A stretch of 64,000 nucleotides of DNA from Anaerolineae bacterium (GTDB lineage Bacteria > Chloroflexota > Anaerolineae > Aggregatilineales > Phototrophicaceae): the NCBI GenBank assembly GCA_023382675.1, contig JAHDWN010000011.1:19007-83006 (forward strand). Reading direction: 5' to 3'. Below the pieces are notes generated by a model, which worked only from the letters and a program-made list of their open reading frames with translations, made no database searches and was not told the DNA's origin. Within the stretch, counting starts at the first letter, position 1; the number at the start of each line of letters is the position of its first letter. Below, piece after piece: positions 17,198 through 26,150 of this stretch. Both the position numbers and the translations under genes were made by a program.

Positions 17198-17268
17198 AGC
17201 GGGTGACGGGACTCGAACCCGTGCTAAGACCTTGGAAGGGTCGTGTGCTACCGCTACACCACACCCGC
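17198..17268 (-). tRNA. tRNA-Gly (anticodon TCC)
   Basis: A 71-base cloverleaf: acceptor GCGGGTG pairs with CACCCGC, T-loop TTCGAGT, anticodon loop CTTCCAA giving TCC. It lies 14 bases before the CAT tRNA in the same transcript. CCA is not encoded. Confidence 0.93.
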
Positions 17269-17272
17269 ATCT

Positions 17273-17348
17273 GTCGGGGTGCCGGGATTCGAACCCGGGG
17301 CCTCTTGTACCCAAAACAAGCGCGCTACCAGGCTGCGCCACACCCCGA
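17273..17348 (-). tRNA. tRNA-Pro (anticodon TGG)
   Basis: A 76-base cloverleaf: acceptor TCGGGGT pairs with ACCCCGA, T-loop TTCGAAT, anticodon loop TTTGGGT giving TGG. It is the first of three tRNAs in the operon and is separated from tRNA-Gly by only four bases. Confidence 0.93.
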
Positions 17349-17357
17349 ACAGGCTTC

Positions 17358-17386
17358 ATTCTACCACTGACATCAGATCGTGTCTA
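17358..17386 (-). promoter_or_regulatory. Sigma-70-like promoter of the tRNA-Pro/Gly/Ile2 operon
   Basis: The minus strand reads TAGACA, a 17-base spacer and TAGAAT, each five of six to consensus. The expected start is within a few bases of the tRNA-Pro 5' end. Confidence 0.65.
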
Positions 17387-17590
17387 TCCGTGCTTGCACA
17401 TGTTGAAGTGTGGGTAGCGGCAGCCTGGTGATTCCTGCACTGTTCGACCTCGCCTCGATGCAAATGCAGACTTCGGCATTTTTCGGGCATATTTACGATT
17501 TTTCGAGATCTGTCTTGAGCCACGCTTATGAGGCTGCAAGTTCGCAGGATAACAATGTAAGCATGTCTTTAGGCAACCCTGGAGAAACCC

Positions 17591-18880
17591 ATGGCAGCAA
17601 GCTCGCCCGCCCCCGCGGTATCGTCCGCGAAGAATGGGCGCATTCATTACATTGATGGCATCCGCGCTTTCGGTGCATTGGCAGTCGTCATCGTACATAT
17701 TTTACAGATGCGCGGCCTGCGTCTGGAGACGGCAGGCATCATCCCCGGCTTCGATTACAGCGGCGCGTTGGGGGATGGCCTGGGGGCTGATCTGATTCAC
17801 ATGGCATTTCCCCTCTTTCTCAATCTAGGCTCGCTGGCGCTCAAGCTGTTCATTGTCGTGTCCGGCTATACTATCATGTTTCCGGTCGTGAAGTCGCTGG
17901 ACGGGCTACCCAAGGGCGGCATCAAAGGTTACATCAAGCGCCGCGTCAGGCGCATCTGGCCGCCCTATTATGCGGCGCTCGCCATCTCCATCCTCATCAT
18001 CCTGATCGTACCGGGGATGAATCAGCTAACTTACAATCGCTACCATGACATCGCCCTGCCCTTGACGCCGGAAGCGGTTTTGACGCACGTATTCTTCATC
18101 CATACATGGTTTCCGCAGTATGCGCAGACGATCAACACGCCCATGTGGTCGATCGCCGTTGAAGAGCAGATCTACATCCTGTTTCCGCTCGTCTTGCTGC
18201 CCTTCTGGCGCAGTCGCAGCAGCCTGCTCATGATTATCAGCGCCATGGTGGTTGCCTGGCTGCCGATGCTCTTCCTGCCGCTGGAGACCTATCATTCGAC
18301 GCGTGCCTGGTTCTTGATCCTGTTCGCCTTCGGCGCCGCGGGTGTCAGTATCAACTTCTCGAACCGCCCACGCGAGATGTCGCTGCGTAAGAAGCTTCCC
18401 TGGGGCTGGATCAGCGTCGGACTGTTGGGCTTATGGTTCGCCGCCTCGAAAATCGCCCCCAAGCTCCTTGGACTCGACGATACGGCTTCGCTCATGCGCT
18501 TGGAAGCCTTCACCGATGTCTTCTTTGGCGGCGCGGCGTTGGCCTTCCTCGTACATTCCACCGAAGTCTGGAAAGTTGGCATTCCCAAATGGTCGGTCGT
18601 GGCCGTGCTCAATTGGCGTCCAGCGGTCAGGTTGGGGTTATTCTCATACAGCGTCTACCTGATGCACGTGCCGTTGCTCTCGATATTGACCATGATACTG
18701 GTGCAAATGGGGATTGGCGGCGAGCTGTTTTATGTCGTTCTGCTAGTCGTGGGCATTCCACTGGTGATTGGGCTGACGTATCTCTTCCACATCATCTTTG
18801 AGCGCCCCTTCATGCCACAGGCCGCCCGGCAAGTACCGCCATCTCATCCTACCTTGCGGCCAGCCAAAAGCGCTGCATGA
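17591..18880 (+). CDS. Acyltransferase-3 family membrane protein (OafA/YrhL-like), copy 1
   Basis: Integral-membrane O-acyltransferase of 429 residues, a family that acetylates or acylates surface glycans and lipids. The N-terminus has the family start NGRIHYIDGIRAFGALAVVIVH, with the conserved His at the end of helix 1. About ten membrane helices follow, with an SVAVEEQIYILFPL-type segment (here MWSIAVEEQIYILFP) near residue 185 and a terminal FERPFMPQ. No periplasmic SGNH domain is fused. It is followed by a paralogue about 80 percent alike by eye, and the flanking sequences are duplicated too. The start is ATG 17591, after GGAGAAACCC. Confidence 0.88.
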   Translation: MAASSPAPAVSSAKNGRIHYIDGIRAFGALAVVIVHILQMRGLRLETAGIIPGFDYSGALGDGLGADLIHMAFPLFLNLGSLALKLFIVVSGYTIMFPVVKSLDGLPKGGIKGYIKRRVRRIWPPYYAALAISILIILIVPGMNQLTYNRYHDIALPLTPEAVLTHVFFIHTWFPQYAQTINTPMWSIAVEEQIYILFPLVLLPFWRSRSSLLMIISAMVVAWLPMLFLPLETYHSTRAWFLILFAFGAAGVSINFSNRPREMSLRKKLPWGWISVGLLGLWFAASKIAPKLLGLDDTASLMRLEAFTDVFFGGAALAFLVHSTEVWKVGIPKWSVVAVLNWRPAVRLGLFSYSVYLMHVPLLSILTMILVQMGIGGELFYVVLLVVGIPLVIGLTYLFHIIFERPFMPQAARQVPPSHPTLRPAKSAA

Positions 18881-18913
18881 GGTCGATGACTGCGCGCGAA
18901 TAATTGCTGAACA

Positions 18914-18940
18914 ATGGCGCAGGGACACAGCCTGCGCCAT
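18914..18940 (+). terminator. Hairpin after acyltransferase copy 1
   Basis: A perfect 10-bp stem (ATGGCGCAGG with CCTGCGCCAT) with a 7-base loop lies 33 bases past the stop. There is no T-tract. The same position after copy 2 has a related stem with a T-tract, so the hairpin was part of the duplicated unit. Confidence 0.45.
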
Positions 18941-19103
18941 CACGTCTCTGAAGCGAAACCACATGTCTGTCTTCTGATCGCATCGATGAAAGTTCCAGGA
19001 CGTTTTTCATCGCATTACAATACCCTATCATGATCTTGATTATGCCGCTGCAAGTCAGGCAGGTAACAATCATAAGGATGTATCGGGGTAACAGGAGGCA
19101 GAG

Positions 19104-20405
19104 ATGGCAGAAGCGACTACACACGCGGCAGAACCACCTACCAAGAACAATGGGCGTATACACTATATCGATGGTGTGCGCGCCTTCGCAGCCCTTGCGG
19201 TTGTCGTGTTGCACATTCTCCAGATGCGCGGCTTGCGTCTGGAGACGGCGGGGGTGATCCCCGGTTTTGATTACAGCGGGGCGCTGACAGACGGCGCTGT
19301 TAGCGACATCCTTCGCATCATGATTGCGGTGTTCCTCAACCTTGGCACCCTCGCGGTAAAGGTGTTCATCGTTATATCCGGCTATACGATCATGATTTCG
19401 GTCGTGAAGTCGAAGGATGGGATGCCCAAAGGTGGCCTCAAAGGCTACATGCAGCGTCGTATCAAGCGCATCTGGCCGCCCTATTACGCTGCACTCGCCA
19501 TATCCATTTTGATTATTCTGCTGATACCAGGGATGAACGAGCTATCGTTCAACCGTTATCACGACGTTGCGCTTCCACTCTCACTGGAAGCAGTCGTGAG
19601 CCATGCGCTCTTTATCCACACCTGGTTTCCGCAGTATGCGCAGACGATCAACACGCCCATGTGGTCGATCGCCGTTGAAGAGCAGATCTACATCCTATTT
19701 CCGCTTGTGCTGCTCCCCTTCTGGCGCAGTCGCAACAGCCTGTTCATGCTCCTCAGCGCCATGGTGGTCGGCTGGCTGCCCATGCTCTTCCTGCCGTTGG
19801 AGACCTATCACTCGACACGCGCCTGGTTCCTGATCCTGTTCGCGCTCGGTGCGACCGGTGTCAGCATCAACTTCTCAAATCGCCCGCAAGAGATCAAGCT
19901 GCGCGAGAGAATTCCATGGGCGCCGCTCGGTATCGGCTTGCTGGGAGCCTGGTTTGTCGCCACGAAGATTGCGCCCAGGCTGCTTGGGATCGATGATACG
20001 CACTCGCTGATGCGGCTTGAGGCGTTCACCGACATTCTGTTTGGCGGCGCGTGGATGGCTTTCTTCATCCATCTCACTGAAGTCTGGAAAGTCGGCATTC
20101 CAAAGCGCTCCTTCCTGGCCGTATTCAACTCACGCCCCGCCGTGACGCTCGGATTGTTCTCGTACAGCATCTACCTGATGCACGTGCCGATCTTGTCGGT
20201 GCTGACGATGGTTCTTATGCGCATGGGCGTTGACGGCGAACTGCTCTATATCCTTCTGTTCGTGATCGGTTTCCCGTTGGCAATCGGGCTGACATATCTC
20301 TTCCATCTCGCCTTTGAACGCCCGTTCATGCCACAGGCGGCCAAGCAGTTGCCGGCTGCTGCGTCCGGGTTCCAACCGGCGAATCAGTCAGCGACAGGCG
20401 ATTAA
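19104..20405 (+). CDS. Acyltransferase-3 family membrane protein, copy 2
   Basis: Paralogue of the preceding gene, 433 residues, with the same layout of about ten membrane helices. It has the N-terminal NGRIHYIDGVRAFAALAVV, the RRIKRIWPPYYAALAISI segment, MWSIAVEEQIYIL and a C-terminal FERPFMPQAA. Differences cluster in the loop after residue 55 and in the region around residue 260. The ATG at 19104 follows an AGGAGGCAG site. Because both copies keep the family His and the membrane core, both are probably active, perhaps on different acceptors. The gene ends before a good terminator, which separates it from the TIR gene. Confidence 0.88.
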   Translation: MAEATTHAAEPPTKNNGRIHYIDGVRAFAALAVVVLHILQMRGLRLETAGVIPGFDYSGALTDGAVSDILRIMIAVFLNLGTLAVKVFIVISGYTIMISVVKSKDGMPKGGLKGYMQRRIKRIWPPYYAALAISILIILLIPGMNELSFNRYHDVALPLSLEAVVSHALFIHTWFPQYAQTINTPMWSIAVEEQIYILFPLVLLPFWRSRNSLFMLLSAMVVGWLPMLFLPLETYHSTRAWFLILFALGATGVSINFSNRPQEIKLRERIPWAPLGIGLLGAWFVATKIAPRLLGIDDTHSLMRLEAFTDILFGGAWMAFFIHLTEVWKVGIPKRSFLAVFNSRPAVTLGLFSYSIYLMHVPILSVLTMVLMRMGVDGELLYILLFVIGFPLAIGLTYLFHLAFERPFMPQAAKQLPAAASGFQPANQSATGD

Positions 20406-20438
20406 CGACCGCCGTGCAGTCAGGCCATTTCTGAAGCA

Positions 20439-20469
20439 AAGGTGCAGGAATTTGCCCTGCGCCTTTTGT
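20439..20469 (+). terminator. Rho-independent terminator after acyltransferase copy 2
   Basis: A 10-bp stem (AAGGTGCAGG with CCTGCGCCTT, one T-G pair) with a 7-base loop is followed by TTTTGTG. Confidence 0.65.
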
Positions 20470-20513
20470 GATTCTTCGCCGAGACTCGATGGCGTCTACG
20501 ACCGGATTTCTCC

Positions 20514-20519
20514 TATAAT
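20514..20519 (+). promoter_or_regulatory. Putative -10 box upstream of the TIR gene
   Basis: A perfect TATAAT lies 34 bases before the ATG of the TIR gene and after the preceding terminator. No convincing -35 hexamer is seen 16-18 bases upstream, so an activator or another sigma factor may be needed. Confidence 0.35.
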
Positions 20520-20552
20520 GGCCTTGGAGATCGTGACAGAGGGAGCGCAGCA

Positions 20553-22157
20553 ATGGCGCACGTCTTTATCAGCTACAGCCGTCGTGACACCACCTACGCA
20601 CGAAAATTGGCGGAGAGTTTACGCGACCATGGATTCGACATCTGGTTCGATGAGCACATCGAGTACGGCGCGAATTGGGAATTGGCTATCTTCCGTGCCA
20701 TTGACGCGTGTGCCGTATTGGTCGTCCTCATGTCGCCGGACTCGGCTGCGAGCGAATGGGTGCAACGTGAGGTCGCCTATGCCGAGCGGCGCAAGAGACC
20801 GATCTACCCACTGCTGCTGCAAGGGGAGGAATTCCCACGCTTTGTGCTCACACAGTATGTCGATGTGACCAGTCACAATCTCCCTAAAGAGGATTTTTAC
20901 GACAACCTTGCTCAGTATTTGCCCCGCAGGTCTGGTCGCGGGTTGGCGCTCGCTATGCAGGATGCGGAAAAGCTGCCGCCGCCCTTGGAGGATACACGCA
21001 CCCGGCGGCTGGAAATGGCCATGCCACGTCAATCTCAGCGCGGGCACGGCACCGAAGTTCGTGTCAAGATCAGCCTGCCGGATTCGCCTGGTCTGCGCGG
21101 TGAACTGCCGGATGTCACCGAGTTTGGCGACGAGATCAAGAAAGGCGATGTGCGCGATACCGGGTTTCCGCTTGCGTTTCCGACCGATGCCAGTGGCAAG
21201 CCGCTGCCGATCCAGTTATGTGTCCAGATCGACTCCGATCATTATGTGGCTCGCTATCCTGCCAATGCCTGTGGCGAAGGGCAGGCAGAACTGGCCATCC
21301 CGCCCGATCATGATTCGAGAACGGTCGTCTTCTCGTTGACTCCGAAAGATCCGTCATTTGCTGGGCGCGCCGCTGTCACTGTCCGTTTGCTGCGCGAAGG
21401 CCGCGTCATTGCCGAGAATGTGGTCAGCACGCGTGTGGTCGAGCAAGTCCAGGAGGTGAATTACACGCTGGCCGCCGCGCCGCTGGCCTGGGCGATGGCG
21501 GACGGCGGGGTTATGCCGGTAGCTGGATTACCCGTTACGGCAGATAAACTGTCAAAACCACTCTCTGCCCCGTCTCCATCGCCCGCCATAGCCAGGCGCG
21601 CGCCGGCTTCATCCTCTGGACGGCGCAAGGCGATGATGTTCCCATCCGTAGTGGCCACGCTGTTCGCGGCACTTCTCGGCGTCTCGGCATTACTCCTGGG
21701 GCAATCGAACATGCGGCAAGCCAGTCCAGGTGATCAGGTGGGCGCTGCCATGCCCAGCCCAACCCCGCTGCGCGGCATGGCTACCCAAGTTGCGCTACCA
21801 ATCATTGCGGCAACCCAACAATCAACATTTTCTGCATCAGATGTCTCTCGGGCCTCAGCGACGCCTCAAGCGACCGTCACTGCCGAGTCCCCGATTCTCG
21901 CCCAGCTTGTCAATCCACTCTCGGATGCGGGCGAGGACAGCATTCAGGTTTACGACACACCCGGCGTTAGCAGTACAGTGCAGACAATGCCTCGCTCGTC
22001 GTTCGGCCAATTGGTCGTCCTGAGTAAAACGACGATAGACAATATTGTCTGGCTGGAAGTGCAATTGAATGACGCGCCCGCCATCTGGATTCCAGCAGAA
22101 GAAGTGCAGTTCCTGCGCGGCAAATCGCTGGCCGATGTGCCCGTCTGGGTTTCGTGA
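20553..22157 (+). CDS. TIR-domain protein with membrane anchor and C-terminal SH3-like domain
   Basis: Protein of 534 residues. An N-terminal TIR domain (about 2-130) begins HVFISYSRRDTTYARKL. It has FDEHIEYGANWE in the BB-loop region and a Glu73 in SEWVQREVAYA that aligns with the catalytic Glu of NAD-cleaving TIRs. A beta-rich middle domain follows (about 155-300). A Ser/Pro-rich linker leads to one membrane helix (about 362-384), and a C-terminal SH3-like module lies at about 460-525. The likely topology is TIR inside, SH3-like module outside. A second protein of the same design is at 34940-36250. The role could be signalling or defence; NADase activity is inferred only from the Glu. A GGGAG site precedes the ATG. 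Confidence 0.8.
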   Translation: MAHVFISYSRRDTTYARKLAESLRDHGFDIWFDEHIEYGANWELAIFRAIDACAVLVVLMSPDSAASEWVQREVAYAERRKRPIYPLLLQGEEFPRFVLTQYVDVTSHNLPKEDFYDNLAQYLPRRSGRGLALAMQDAEKLPPPLEDTRTRRLEMAMPRQSQRGHGTEVRVKISLPDSPGLRGELPDVTEFGDEIKKGDVRDTGFPLAFPTDASGKPLPIQLCVQIDSDHYVARYPANACGEGQAELAIPPDHDSRTVVFSLTPKDPSFAGRAAVTVRLLREGRVIAENVVSTRVVEQVQEVNYTLAAAPLAWAMADGGVMPVAGLPVTADKLSKPLSAPSPSPAIARRAPASSSGRRKAMMFPSVVATLFAALLGVSALLLGQSNMRQASPGDQVGAAMPSPTPLRGMATQVALPIIAATQQSTFSASDVSRASATPQATVTAESPILAQLVNPLSDAGEDSIQVYDTPGVSSTVQTMPRSSFGQLVVLSKTTIDNIVWLEVQLNDAPAIWIPAEEVQFLRGKSLADVPVWVS

Positions 22158-22493
22158 CTATCTTTACCTTTACGTATACCTATATTGCCAATGTTTCGGC
22201 TGCATAAACCGAAAAATGTATGTGCTTTCCTGAGAGATAATGGCTGGAATTCACAAACTTGTCAACGCTTTCTCTACGCTCAGTGCCCTAGAATTAAGGT
22301 ATGTCTTGAATCCCGGGATGGCGAAACTTGTCTTGTAATCGCACCCAGGGCGCATGGCGCACATGAATTATGCGTGGAACCCATTGGGCAGTGCGGTGCT
22401 CAACGACGAAGCTACTAAATATGTGACCGCTGTGCTCGCAGATGGGCTGTACGCCCTGACCGCCAGGCAGCAGGCGTGGTGAGGAAAGAACTG
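22158..22493. other. Gene-free gap between the TIR gene and the receiver-kinase gene
   Basis: About 335 bases. Small open frames exist on both strands but none has a ribosome site with recognisable protein features. A TAGAAT hexamer near 22290 resembles local -10 boxes but lacks a -35 at the right distance. No hairpin terminator was found after the TIR gene. Confidence 0.4.
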
Positions 22494-23588
22494 ATGACAC
22501 ATATTCTGGTCATTGAGGATGAACTCCTGGTCAGAGAATCCGTGGCAGGCATTCTCAAACAGGAAGGCTACCAGGTAACAGACATGCAAAATGGCTGGAC
22601 AGGCCTGGCCGCGATCAGGAAACAGCTACCCGATCTTGTCCTATGCGATATTAACATGCCGGGCATGTCCGGCTTCGAGGTGCTGCGCGAAACCCGCAAA
22701 GACCCGGTGACTGTGGATATTCCCTTCATCTGCCTGACCGGAAGAAGCGAACAGGAAGACCGACGTATCGGCATGAACCTGGGCGCAGATGATTACCTGA
22801 CCAAACCGTTTACCCCCGAAGATCTGCTGTCGACCATCCGCTATCGACTCAACCAGCGTACACGCGAATTGAACAAGCAGGAACTCACCCTCAGCCGGCT
22901 GCGCGACAATATCATTTACGCGCTGCCGCACGAGCTGCGCACGCCGCTCACCCACATTCTGGGTTACTCCGAGATCATGAGAACCAGTGCTGAGACGATC
23001 ACGCCCGAAGAAATCGAGCAGATGTCCACAAGCATATTTCAGGCAGGTGACCGCCTCCATCACCTGATCGAAAATTATCTCGTTTATGCACAGCTCGAAT
23101 TGGTGGTGAGTGACCCTGAGAATCTGGCTAAACTCCGCGATAGCAACCTGCGCGATGCGCACTCGATCATTGCCGATGTCGCGCTTGCTCGTGCTAAAGC
23201 TTATGATCGCCAGGGCGATCTAAAACTTGAACTCGACAATAGCAGTCTGAAGATCTCAGAACACAATCTGATCAAAATCTGTAACGAACTTATCGACAAC
23301 GCCTTCAAATTTTCGTCGCCAGGCAGCCGTGTCTATATCCGAACCGTGCGCAACTGCTCCAACTACGCGATTATGATTCGGGATCGAGGGCGCGGCATGA
23401 CGAACGAACAAGTCCACAGCATTGGCGCAAGTATGCAGTTTGATCGTGCGCTTTACGAACAGCAAGGAGTTGGTATGGGCTTCTATGTTGCCAAACGGCT
23501 CGTCGAGCTGCACAGTGGCAAACTCGATATACGCAGCCGCCCCGGCAGAGGCACCTGTATCCAATTCAATATCCCTATCCCTGCCTGA
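22494..23588 (+). CDS. Receiver-histidine kinase fusion protein
   Basis: Soluble two-component protein of 364 residues from ATG 22494, chosen because GAGGAAAG lies seven bases upstream. The frame also contains earlier GTG codons. A receiver domain (about 1-120) has VIEDE, the phospho-acceptor Asp in VLCDINMPG and Lys in LTKPF. It is followed by a short coiled coil and an HisKA domain with an intact H-box PHELRTPLTH near residue 150. An HATPase_c domain completes the protein, with N-box NELIDNAFKF, DRGRGM, GVGMGFYVAKRL and GRGTCIQF. Unlike the kinase at 4.3-5.3 kb, its acceptor His is present. The receiver-first order suggests that it is driven by another kinase, with no sensor of its own. Confidence 0.88.
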   Translation: MTHILVIEDELLVRESVAGILKQEGYQVTDMQNGWTGLAAIRKQLPDLVLCDINMPGMSGFEVLRETRKDPVTVDIPFICLTGRSEQEDRRIGMNLGADDYLTKPFTPEDLLSTIRYRLNQRTRELNKQELTLSRLRDNIIYALPHELRTPLTHILGYSEIMRTSAETITPEEIEQMSTSIFQAGDRLHHLIENYLVYAQLELVVSDPENLAKLRDSNLRDAHSIIADVALARAKAYDRQGDLKLELDNSSLKISEHNLIKICNELIDNAFKFSSPGSRVYIRTVRNCSNYAIMIRDRGRGMTNEQVHSIGASMQFDRALYEQQGVGMGFYVAKRLVELHSGKLDIRSRPGRGTCIQFNIPIPA

Positions 23589-23654
23589 GCCCTCAGGCCT
23601 CGGCGCTCGGCTGCTTGCCCAGCCCAATCGGAACGCTCACGACGACACCTTTCA

Positions 23655-23683
23655 TTGCTCCGCTCTGGGTTTGCAGCTACAAT
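23655..23683 (+). promoter_or_regulatory. Putative promoter of the WSPDG propeller gene
   Basis: TTGCTC, a 17-base spacer and TACAAT lie about 94 bases before the ATG. The -35 match is weak. Confidence 0.35.
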
Positions 23684-23776
23684 GCACGGAGCAAGTACAG
23701 CTGATGAAAGACGCTCATCGCGCCACAGCAGTGTTCTTTGAACACGCGCTAACCGGACGAGGAGCGAGGTGGTGAC

Positions 23777-25903
23777 ATGCTTCTACGCGCTTATCGTCTG
23801 TCCGACAAATTGGGCATTATTCTGCTCAAACTGATCGCCGGACTCACGGAGCAGACGCTCTCCGGGCTGTTGATACTGAGGCGAGGGGTTGTCGGAATCC
23901 TGCGCTTGCTCGTGGCGCCGATAGACTGGTTGTTCAGCCGGGTCTTTCGGCTCAGCGGGCGTGCCAGCAATGTCATGGTGCGTGGCGCAGTTGGCGCGGC
24001 GCAGACCCAGATGGCACGGCGCGCCGCTCGACGCGAAATCGATAAGACCGTTGTCGAAGACCCGCTGCGCGCACAAAATCGCCGCCTCAGTTTACTCGCC
24101 GTTGCTCTGCTGGCAGCGTTGGTTGGTGTCGTCTTATGGGCGACCAACCCCGCGCGCACGCCGCCAGCGCTTCCGATGATCAATATCGATCAGGCAGCGG
24201 GATCGCTCGGCGAAACACCCCAGGCGACCGCACCCAACGCCGTCGCCGCGCTGCCCACGCAGGTACCGACCGCGACTGCGCTACCGCCCGTGCTGGCCGT
24301 GCGCGGAACCATTGCCTTCACCGTGCGTGAAAACGGACAGACCGACATCTGGGGCTTGCCCATCGGCAGCCGTAATCCGATCCGTCTGGTGGCTGATCCG
24401 ACGGATGACCGCGACCCTGCCTGGTCGCCGGATGGGCGACGCCTCGCCTTCGCCTCTCACCGCGATGGCAACTGGGAAATCTACATCCAGGATTTTATCG
24501 ATAACAGCATCACACGCATGACCTACGACCTGAGCTTTCAGGCTGCGCCGAACTGGAGTCCCGACGGGCAGTGGCTCGTCTACGAGAGCTACCTGGGTAA
24601 TACCCTCGACCTCTGGTACGTGCGCGTGGACGGTTCGCAGCCGCCCGCCGTGCTGCCCGGTATGTCCTCTGCGCCGGATTTCTCGCCTGCCTGGTCGCCC
24701 GATGGTAGACGGATTGCCTTCACTTCCTGGCGCGATGGCAACCAGGAAATCTACCTGTTCAATCTGAACGACCAGGAACTCGTCAATGTCACCAATACGC
24801 CGCTACGCAACGAAGACTATCCATCCTGGAGTCCTGATGGCGCGCAGCTTGCTTTTAGCGCCTTTGATGAGGGCATTGAGAAAGTCTTTGTCCTGGATGT
24901 CGATACACCCGGCGCGGTCGCTCAGGTGGTCGCAGGCGGGCGCGCACCAGCCTGGTCGCCAGATGGCAGCAGCCTGGTCTATGCCACCGATTCGGTCGCC
25001 AGCCAGCAGACCAATCTCATCGCCGCACCGATCACCGATCCGGGGCTGATCACGAGCATTGTCCCCGCGCCGCTGGGCGCATCCGACCCGGCGTGGACGG
25101 GGCAGCCGTTACCCCCAGCGGTCATCAATGCCGGGGCACAGCGTGTCCTGTTCCAACCGCTTTACAACGAGCAGGAAGCGCCGCGAAATGCCGATCCCGC
25201 TTACACATTACGCTCGCTTCCCAGTGTGGAAGCGCCGTATGCCGCTTTGAGCGAACGTGTCAATGATTCGTTCAATGCCTTGCGCGAAGCGACCGCCGAG
25301 CGTGTCGGCTGGGACTTCCTGAGCACACTCCAGGACGCCTTCTGGGACATCAACCGCCTGCCGGAGCCGGGCGAGGAGCGGCGCAACTGGCTCATGACCG
25401 GGCGCGCGTTTGGCATCAATCGCAATGCCATCGTCGGCTTCCCAGCGCCTATCGAAGTTGCGCGTGAAGACATCGGTATCAATACCTACTGGCGTATTTT
25501 CGTGCGCGTCGCCGATAGCGCTCAGAACGGCGACCTGGGCGAGCCGCTGCGCCGTATGCCCTGGGATTTTCAGGCGCGTGAACAACGCGACGTGCAAGCC
25601 TATGATGAAGGCGGACGCCTGCGCCAGCAGATGCCGGAAGGCTACTACGTCGATTTCACCCAGCTTGCGCTCGACTATGGCTGGGAGCGGATGCCCGCCG
25701 GCAGCGATTGGCGCGCCAACATCAACGCGGTCAATTACTGGATGTTCCGCAAGACCGATGGGCTGGACTGGTTCACGGCGATGCGCGAGATCTACACCGA
25801 AGGCTCGCTCATCAATTTTGCGCCGACCGCCGCGCCGACACAGCCCGGCTTGACCGCCGCGACCCTGACGGCCTTGCCGCCGACGCCAGAAGGTAGTAAC
25901 TAG
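23777..25903 (+). CDS. Membrane-anchored WSPDG (PD40/TolB-like) beta-propeller protein
   Basis: Protein of 708 residues. An N-terminal amphipathic and basic region (1-100) precedes a membrane helix at about 104-125 and a Pro/Thr/Ala linker. A beta-propeller of at least five blades (about 175-440) shows repeated AWSPDGR and AFxSxRDGNxEIY units of the PD40/TolB type. The C-terminal domain (about 480-690) is rich in Trp and Arg and includes ERRNWLMTGRAFGIN, TYWRIF and YWMFRKTDGLDW. It has no family I can name, though it reads like a conserved extracellular module. The propeller and this domain should lie outside the cell. No catalytic motif is seen. An AGGAG site lies ~15 bases before the ATG. 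Confidence 0.75.
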   Translation: MLLRAYRLSDKLGIILLKLIAGLTEQTLSGLLILRRGVVGILRLLVAPIDWLFSRVFRLSGRASNVMVRGAVGAAQTQMARRAARREIDKTVVEDPLRAQNRRLSLLAVALLAALVGVVLWATNPARTPPALPMINIDQAAGSLGETPQATAPNAVAALPTQVPTATALPPVLAVRGTIAFTVRENGQTDIWGLPIGSRNPIRLVADPTDDRDPAWSPDGRRLAFASHRDGNWEIYIQDFIDNSITRMTYDLSFQAAPNWSPDGQWLVYESYLGNTLDLWYVRVDGSQPPAVLPGMSSAPDFSPAWSPDGRRIAFTSWRDGNQEIYLFNLNDQELVNVTNTPLRNEDYPSWSPDGAQLAFSAFDEGIEKVFVLDVDTPGAVAQVVAGGRAPAWSPDGSSLVYATDSVASQQTNLIAAPITDPGLITSIVPAPLGASDPAWTGQPLPPAVINAGAQRVLFQPLYNEQEAPRNADPAYTLRSLPSVEAPYAALSERVNDSFNALREATAERVGWDFLSTLQDAFWDINRLPEPGEERRNWLMTGRAFGINRNAIVGFPAPIEVAREDIGINTYWRIFVRVADSAQNGDLGEPLRRMPWDFQAREQRDVQAYDEGGRLRQQMPEGYYVDFTQLALDYGWERMPAGSDWRANINAVNYWMFRKTDGLDWFTAMREIYTEGSLINFAPTAAPTQPGLTAATLTALPPTPEGSN

Positions 25904-25989
25904 AATTCGCCTCATCCGCATACGGACAGGATGGCGATTTTGAGCGCTGAGAATGCGCTCGCGTCAAAGATGCTCGCCAGGAATGCGGA

Positions 25990-26018
25990 TTGATTATGCC
26001 AGGGGATTCCTATACACT
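25990..26018 (+). promoter_or_regulatory. Putative promoter of tRNA-Val
   Basis: TTGATT, a 17-base spacer and TACACT end nine bases before the tRNA 5' end. Confidence 0.45.
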
Positions 26019-26027
26019 GAAAGCGTC

Positions 26028-26101
26028 GGGCGTTTAGCTCAGTTGGTTAGAGCACACCCCTTACAAGGGTGGGGTCGCGGGTTCGAGTCCCCCAACGCCC
26101 A
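26028..26101 (+). tRNA. tRNA-Val (anticodon TAC)
   Basis: A 74-base cloverleaf: acceptor GGGCGTT pairs with AACGCCC, D-arm with AGCTCAGTTGGTTAGAGC, T-loop TTCGAGT, anticodon loop CTTACAA giving TAC. CCA is not encoded. A terminator hairpin follows 18 bases downstream. Confidence 0.95.
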
Positions 26102-26119
26102 CTCCACGCTTAGGTTTTG

Positions 26120-26150
26120 AAAGCCCATCAGTCAGCGATGGGCTTTTAAT
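26120..26150. terminator. Bidirectional terminator between tRNA-Val and mazF
   Basis: A perfect 10-bp stem (AAAGCCCATC with GATGGGCTTT) with a 7-base loop is followed by TTTTAATT on the plus strand and by TTTCAAAA on the minus strand. It serves the tRNA and overlaps the end of the converging toxin-like gene. Confidence 0.7.

Noticed and set aside
22258-22295. A TTGTCA and TAGAAT pair upstream of the receiver-kinase gene as a promoter
   Set aside because: The spacer is about 24 bases, too long for a sigma-70 promoter.
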